The notes beneath the pieces were generated by a model. The model had not been told where the DNA came from. It was given only the letters and a program-made list of their open reading frames with translations, and did not search any database. DNA of 9,894 bases from JAYZVT01 sp050248375 (GTDB lineage Bacteria; Pseudomonadota; Alphaproteobacteria; Rhizobiales; Methyloligellaceae): assembly GCA_050248375.1 (NCBI GenBank), contig JBFWSL010000142.1:1-9894 (forward strand), read 5' to 3'. A program made the position numbers and the translations under genes. This document shows positions 6,740-9,894 of the stretch, piece after piece. Positions within the stretch are counted from its first letter, which is position 1. Each line of letters starts with the position of its first letter.

Positions 6740-7945
6740 ATGTATCGCTGCTTGCGGACGCTTTGCTGCGTGGCGTTGCTGGCAATGACGGGACTGACCC
6801 CGGTGCGCGTACAGGCCCAGGACAGCTTTGCTGCCTTCGTTGAAAACCTCTGGCCGCAGGCGCGCAGCGCCGGCGTGTCCAGGGCCATGTTCGAACGCGC
6901 CTTCCGGGGGGTGACGCCCGATCCCGACGTACTGGAGAAGGCGGAGCACCAGCCGGAGTTCGTCAAGCCGATCTGGGAGTATCTGGCGAGCGCGGTTTCG
7001 GACAAGCGTATCGAGACCGGCAAGCAGATGCTGGTCAAATGGCGCGAAACCCTCGACGGCATCGAGAAGCGCTACCAGGTGGACCGTTACGTGGTGGTGG
7101 CCATCTGGGGCATGGAGACCAACTACGGCTCGTTCACAGGCAACAAGAGCGTGATCCGGTCGCTCGCTACGCTGGCCTATCAGGGATCGCGGCGGGAGTT
7201 CGGCCGCCAGCAGCTCATCGCCGCCCTGAAGATCCTGCAGAAAGGCGACATCACGCCGGAGAAGATGACGGGCTCGTGGGCCGGCGCCATGGGCCATACC
7301 CAGTTCATTCCCACTACCTATGAAGCCTATGCGGTGGATTTCACCGGCGACGGCACACGGGATATCTGGAACGCGATATCCGACGCGCTGGCCTCCACGG
7401 CGAACTACCTGAAGGCGTCGGGCTGGCGCTTCGGGGAGACATGGGGCTACGAGGTCGAGGTGCCGGGAAATTTCGACCACGCGCTCGCCAACCCGAAGGT
7501 GTCAAAGACGCTGAAGCAGTGGGAGGCGCTGGGAGTGAAGCGGGTGCGCGGGTTGAACTATCCCAGGCCGGACGACGAGGCCATGCTGGTGCTGCCGGCC
7601 GGGGCCAACGGCGCCGCCTTCCTCGCCCTCAACAATTTCCGCTCGATCCTCCGCTACAACAACGCGACGTCCTACGCGCTCGCCGTGGGGCACCTGTCGG
7701 ACCGCATCCGCGGCTTCGGACCCTTCGTGAAATCCTGGCCGGTCGGCGACGCTCCCCTGGCGCGTTCGGAGCGCGTGGAGCTGCAGGAGCACCTGGCCCG
7801 CAAGGGCCTGCTGAACGGCAAGGTGGACGGCATCATCGGCTCGGGCACCATGGACGCGGTGCGGGCCTATCAGAGATCGAAGGGCCTCACCGTGGACGGC
7901 TATGCCGGACAACGGCTGCTGGAGATGCTGCGCCGGGACAGCTAG
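6740..7945 (+). CDS. Lytic murein transglycosylase, MltB/GH103 type (copy 2)
   Basis: This is a second exo/endo-acting peptidoglycan lytic transglycosylase, predicted periplasmic. I use the ATG at 6740, which has GGAAGA five bases upstream and yields a compact signal peptide (MYRCLRTLCCVALLAMTGLT, cleavage after VRVQA at 26). An ATG at 6725 is also in frame, but its AGGAG touches the codon; a TTG at 6659 overlaps the previous stop. Of 401 residues, the SLT_2 domain covers about 28-325, with catalytic Glu126 in AIWGMETNYG, SWAGAMGHTQFIPTTY at 179-194 and DFTGDGTRDIW at 200-210. A C-terminal peptidoglycan-binding domain covers about 344-397 (ERVELQEHL, KVDGIIGSGTMDAVRAYQ). Hand alignment of copy 1 residues 145-275 with 110-240 here gives about 73 identities in 131 positions without gaps, so the two are paralogues, with copy 2 shorter before the core. 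The spacing (77 bases) allows co-transcription. Confidence 0.9.
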   Translation: MYRCLRTLCCVALLAMTGLTPVRVQAQDSFAAFVENLWPQARSAGVSRAMFERAFRGVTPDPDVLEKAEHQPEFVKPIWEYLASAVSDKRIETGKQMLVKWRETLDGIEKRYQVDRYVVVAIWGMETNYGSFTGNKSVIRSLATLAYQGSRREFGRQQLIAALKILQKGDITPEKMTGSWAGAMGHTQFIPTTYEAYAVDFTGDGTRDIWNAISDALASTANYLKASGWRFGETWGYEVEVPGNFDHALANPKVSKTLKQWEALGVKRVRGLNYPRPDDEAMLVLPAGANGAAFLALNNFRSILRYNNATSYALAVGHLSDRIRGFGPFVKSWPVGDAPLARSERVELQEHLARKGLLNGKVDGIIGSGTMDAVRAYQRSKGLTVDGYAGQRLLEMLRRDS

Positions 7946-7997
7946 GGTCCGTACTCGGCGCTGAGGCGCAAAAGCCACAACGGCACAGAAATTCATA

Positions 7998-8007
7998 CTT
8001 TCGAAAG
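7998..8007. promoter_or_regulatory. 10-bp palindrome upstream of the sigma-54-type promoter
   Basis: CTTTCGAAAG is a perfect palindrome ending 19 bases before the -24 element. It could be an operator or activator half-site, but sigma-54 activators usually bind 80-200 bases upstream, so its role is open. Confidence 0.2.
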
Positions 8008-8026
8008 CTGTTGGAGCCAGACTGCA

Positions 8027-8042
8027 TGGCACATGGTTTGCG
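8027..8042 (+). promoter_or_regulatory. Sigma-54 (RpoN) -24/-12 promoter for the DUF459 gene
   Basis: TGGCAC (8027-8032), five bases, TTGC (8038-8041) is a complete match to the sigma-54 consensus TGGCAC-N5-TTGC, with the diagnostic GG and GC ten bases apart. It lies in the intergenic region between copy 2 of the lytic transglycosylase and the SGNH gene, in the correct orientation. Transcription would begin around 8053, leaving an untranslated leader of about 80 bases. Sigma-54 promoters need an ATP-driven enhancer-binding protein, none of which is encoded in the window. Confidence 0.5.
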
Positions 8043-8045
8043 ATT

Positions 8046-8088
8046 CCACTCTATAGTGGCGTCAGCGTGTCAAAATGGTACGCTGACG
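8046..8088 (+). promoter_or_regulatory. Two adjacent inverted repeats in the leader of the DUF459 gene
   Basis: CCACT (8046-8050) and AGTGG (8055-8059) form a small stem. Immediately next to it CGTCAGCGT (8060-8068) and ACGCTGACG (8080-8088) are perfect 9-bp complements around an 11-base A-rich loop. No T-run follows, so the pair does not look like a terminator. At the predicted sigma-54 start near 8053 the 9-bp stem would be close to the 5' end of the transcript. It could be an operator or a leader hairpin. Confidence 0.4.
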
Positions 8089-8132
8089 GGGTGGGGGCGT
8101 AAAAAGACAACCCTTGGTATTGCGTAGTCATC

Positions 8133-9383
8133 ATGCTCAGACATTCCCTTCCGACATTTTCGTGTGCCGGCCTGCTGGCGCTTGTGCTGCTGGCCCTGGC
8201 GAACATCCTCCCTGTTAGCGCGCAATCCTTCGGTGTGCTCGGCCGCAGCTATGTGACGCCGTTCCCCGAGGAGGACCGCTACAAGCTCTATGTGTTCGGC
8301 GATTCGCTGGGCGACGGGGTGTGGTCCGGCCTGTACCGCGCCTTCGAGGAGGACGGCAATATCGAGGTGGTCAAGAAGTCGAAGGTCTCGACCGGCTTCG
8401 TGCGCACCGACTACTACGACTGGAACGCCGCCCTGGACAGCATCCTCAAGCAGGAGAAGGCCCATATCGGCGTAGTCATGGTGGGGGCCAACGACATGCA
8501 GGCCATCCGCCAGGGCAACAAGTGGTACAAGGTCGGGACCGAGGAGTGGCGCAAAATCTACGGCGAGCGCGTGGAGGAATTCATCAGGCGGATGAAGACC
8601 TCGCATCTGGCGATCTACTGGGTCGGCCTGCCGGTGATGCGCAGCGAGAATCACAACCAGGACATGCAGGTGATGAACGAAATCGTGAGGGAGAAAGCCT
8701 TCCTCAACGGCATCAAGTTCATCGACACGTGGAACGGCTTCGTGGACCAGTCGGGCCGCTACAGCGCCTTCGGCCCGGACCTGAGCGGACAGGTGAAGCG
8801 GCTGCGCGCCGACGACGGCGTGCATTTCACAATGCCGGGCTATCGCAAGCTGGCGCATTTCGTCGAACGCGAGATCCGCCGCGACCTGAGGATCGCCAAG
8901 GCCGAGCGTAACATTCCGCTGGCGGGCAGCGAGGCCGAGCAGTCCCGCGCCGTGCGCCGCGACATCGACGCGCCGGACCGCACGCCGGATGCACCGGTGA
9001 CGCTGGGCGTGCAGCAGCGCCGCAGCGAGACGCCGCCGGCCGCCGGCGACGGCAGGCAGACGAGCCTGGACGGGGACGGGTCCGTCTCCGTCGCCAGGGC
9101 CGACCGCGCGCCGGGAATCGAGCTGCCGCGTCCGGCGATTTCCGAAGCCGCGTCCATCGCCACGTCCGGATCCAACTATTCGCCTGAGGGCGAGCTGATA
9201 GCGAGCGACCTTCCCGACGGGCTGACGTCGCTCGCCTCCATTTCGCCCATAAACGATCCTAGTCTGACCTCTCCGCAAAGGCTTCCGCTGACCCAGCGCC
9301 CCTACTACCGGGTGCTCATCAAGGGTGAGCAGCTCACGCCGAAAGCGGGAAGGGCGGACGATTTTTCCTGGCCTCGGGGCTGA
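8133..9383 (+). CDS. Secreted SGNH hydrolase-fold protein, DUF459 type
   Basis: The 416-residue product begins with a signal peptide of about 30 residues (cleavage after ILPVSA, before QSFG), so it acts in the periplasm or outside. An SGNH/GDSL fold spans about 50-250: block I YVFGDSLGDG (53-62) with nucleophile Ser58, Gly88 as the likely block II oxyanion Gly, block III VGANDMQ (117-123) with Asn120, and block V DDGVHFTMPGY (227-237) with Asp228 and His231. All four SGNH positions are present, so it should be an active esterase or acyltransferase. This pattern fits the alphaproteobacterial DUF459 family (Pfam PF04311). Residues about 260-416 are a charged, Pro/Ser-rich tail without recognisable domain. 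The ATG at 8133 is the only start in the open frame, yet no Shine-Dalgarno sequence precedes it. It follows the lytic transglycosylases and precedes another SGNH gene. Substrate unknown; O-acetylated glycan is my inference. Confidence 0.85.
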   Translation: MLRHSLPTFSCAGLLALVLLALANILPVSAQSFGVLGRSYVTPFPEEDRYKLYVFGDSLGDGVWSGLYRAFEEDGNIEVVKKSKVSTGFVRTDYYDWNAALDSILKQEKAHIGVVMVGANDMQAIRQGNKWYKVGTEEWRKIYGERVEEFIRRMKTSHLAIYWVGLPVMRSENHNQDMQVMNEIVREKAFLNGIKFIDTWNGFVDQSGRYSAFGPDLSGQVKRLRADDGVHFTMPGYRKLAHFVEREIRRDLRIAKAERNIPLAGSEAEQSRAVRRDIDAPDRTPDAPVTLGVQQRRSETPPAAGDGRQTSLDGDGSVSVARADRAPGIELPRPAISEAASIATSGSNYSPEGELIASDLPDGLTSLASISPINDPSLTSPQRLPLTQRPYYRVLIKGEQLTPKAGRADDFSWPRG

Positions 9384-9432
9384 CCAGTACGTTCAGTCCG
9401 CTTTGTTGCAGGTGTTGAGTACGAGGCGCGTT

Positions 9433-9894
9433 ATGCCGGACAAGGTCCCTTCCGGCCTGTTCAGTCTGCGGATCTGGCCACGCAGGGCCCACTGGCTTCT
9501 GCTGCCCCCGGCCGCCGTCGCGGCGGGCTTCCTGTTCGCCGACAACGAGCCGGGCTTCCGGACCCTCGACGGCGTCTCGATCATCCGCACCAGCCTGCAC
9601 AAGATCAACCGCGCCTTCAAGGCGGACAAGCCCGAGGTCGTGGTGACGCTGAAGGTCCACCCGCGTCCCGTGCTCGTGCCCGCCGACGGACCGGGTCACG
9701 TCGCGGGTGCCGTGCTGCCGCAGCCCCGGCCGGCGTCGCCGCCTTCGCCGCCGCGCATCGATCCGGTGCCGGCGGGTCCGCTGGCCGGTTTCTACCGGGG
9801 CCTGAAGGAAGTTGACGCGGGGGCGCGCACGCGCCCGGTGACGATCCTGCATCTTGGAGACAGCCATATCGCCTCCGACCGCTTCTCCGGAGAC
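9433..9894 (+). CDS. Membrane-anchored SGNH/GDSL-type protein (partial, 3' end outside window)
   Basis: The ATG at 9433 has GAGG six bases upstream and opens a frame that runs through the right edge (154 codons seen). Residues about 19-36 (AHWLLLPPAAVAAGFLFA) form an uncleaved-looking hydrophobic anchor after a basic segment, placing the rest in the periplasm. A linker contains a Pro-rich stretch at about 95-117. The SGNH block I appears just before the cut: ILHLGDSHIASDRFSGD, with nucleophile Ser144 in GDSH. GDSHIA-type block I motifs are found in SGNH proteins encoded beside MBOAT O-acyltransferases, but the later catalytic blocks and the next gene lie outside the window, so this remains a suggestion. 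It begins 49 bases after the DUF459 gene on the same strand, probably in one operon. Confidence 0.75.
   Translation, partial: MPDKVPSGLFSLRIWPRRAHWLLLPPAAVAAGFLFADNEPGFRTLDGVSIIRTSLHKINRAFKADKPEVVVTLKVHPRPVLVPADGPGHVAGAVLPQPRPASPPSPPRIDPVPAGPLAGFYRGLKEVDAGARTRPVTILHLGDSHIASDRFSGD

Noticed and set aside
7955..7975. GCGC-TGAG-GCGC as terminator after the second transglycosylase
   Set aside because: The stem is only four base pairs and is followed by A residues rather than a T-run.
8038..8057. Sigma-70 promoter from TTGCGA and TATAGT
   Set aside because: The hexamers are only eight bases apart, too close for sigma-70; TTGC is better explained as part of the sigma-54 -12 element.
8070..9278. 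Minus-strand open frame of 402 codons opposite the DUF459 gene
   Set aside because: Composition is shadow-like and it overlaps a plus-strand gene with all four SGNH blocks.

Overview
The window is GC-rich DNA from a Gram-negative bacterium, most likely an alphaproteobacterium and perhaps Hyphomicrobiales-like. This rests on the gene content (KdsD for Kdo/LPS, a BBP2-type outer-membrane barrel, two MltB-type lytic transglycosylases, a DUF459-type SGNH protein) and on TTAA-N7-TTAA motifs like those bound by the alphaproteobacterial cell-cycle regulator CtrA. I cannot name a genus. There are seven substantially readable protein genes plus the first codons of a probable lipoprotein at the left edge. 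The right-hand gene runs off the window.

Layout. 1-89 (minus): start of a probable lipoprotein, preceded by a TTAA-N7-TTAA box. 174-1181 (minus): kdsD, arabinose-5-phosphate isomerase. 1182-1418: divergent intergenic region with a near-CtrA motif. 1419-3107 (plus): outer-membrane beta-barrel protein that must use a non-ATG start. 3108-3245: convergent intergenic region packed with GC palindromes, including a terminator. 3246-4118 (minus): galU. 4119-4270: divergent spacer. 4271-5263 (plus): galE. 5340-6662 and 6740-7945 (plus): tandem MltB-type lytic transglycosylases, both with signal peptide, catalytic Glu and C-terminal peptidoglycan-binding domain. 7946-8132: intergenic region with a full match to the sigma-54 -24/-12 consensus and several palindromes. 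8133-9383 (plus): secreted DUF459-type SGNH hydrolase. 9433-9894 (plus, cut): a second, membrane-anchored SGNH protein.

How the genes fit together. The whole window is devoted to the cell envelope. KdsD feeds Kdo synthesis for LPS. GalU and GalE supply UDP-glucose and UDP-galactose for LPS, capsule or exopolysaccharide. The barrel protein sits in the outer membrane. The right half pairs two peptidoglycan-cleaving enzymes with two SGNH proteins. Because lytic transglycosylases need a free MurNAc C6 hydroxyl, a reasonable but unproven idea is that the SGNH proteins add or remove O-acetyl groups on peptidoglycan or another envelope glycan. No mobile element, CRISPR array, RNA gene or clearly foreign segment is visible. 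The genes are mostly ordinary housekeeping families; the most unusual material is in the intergenic regions.
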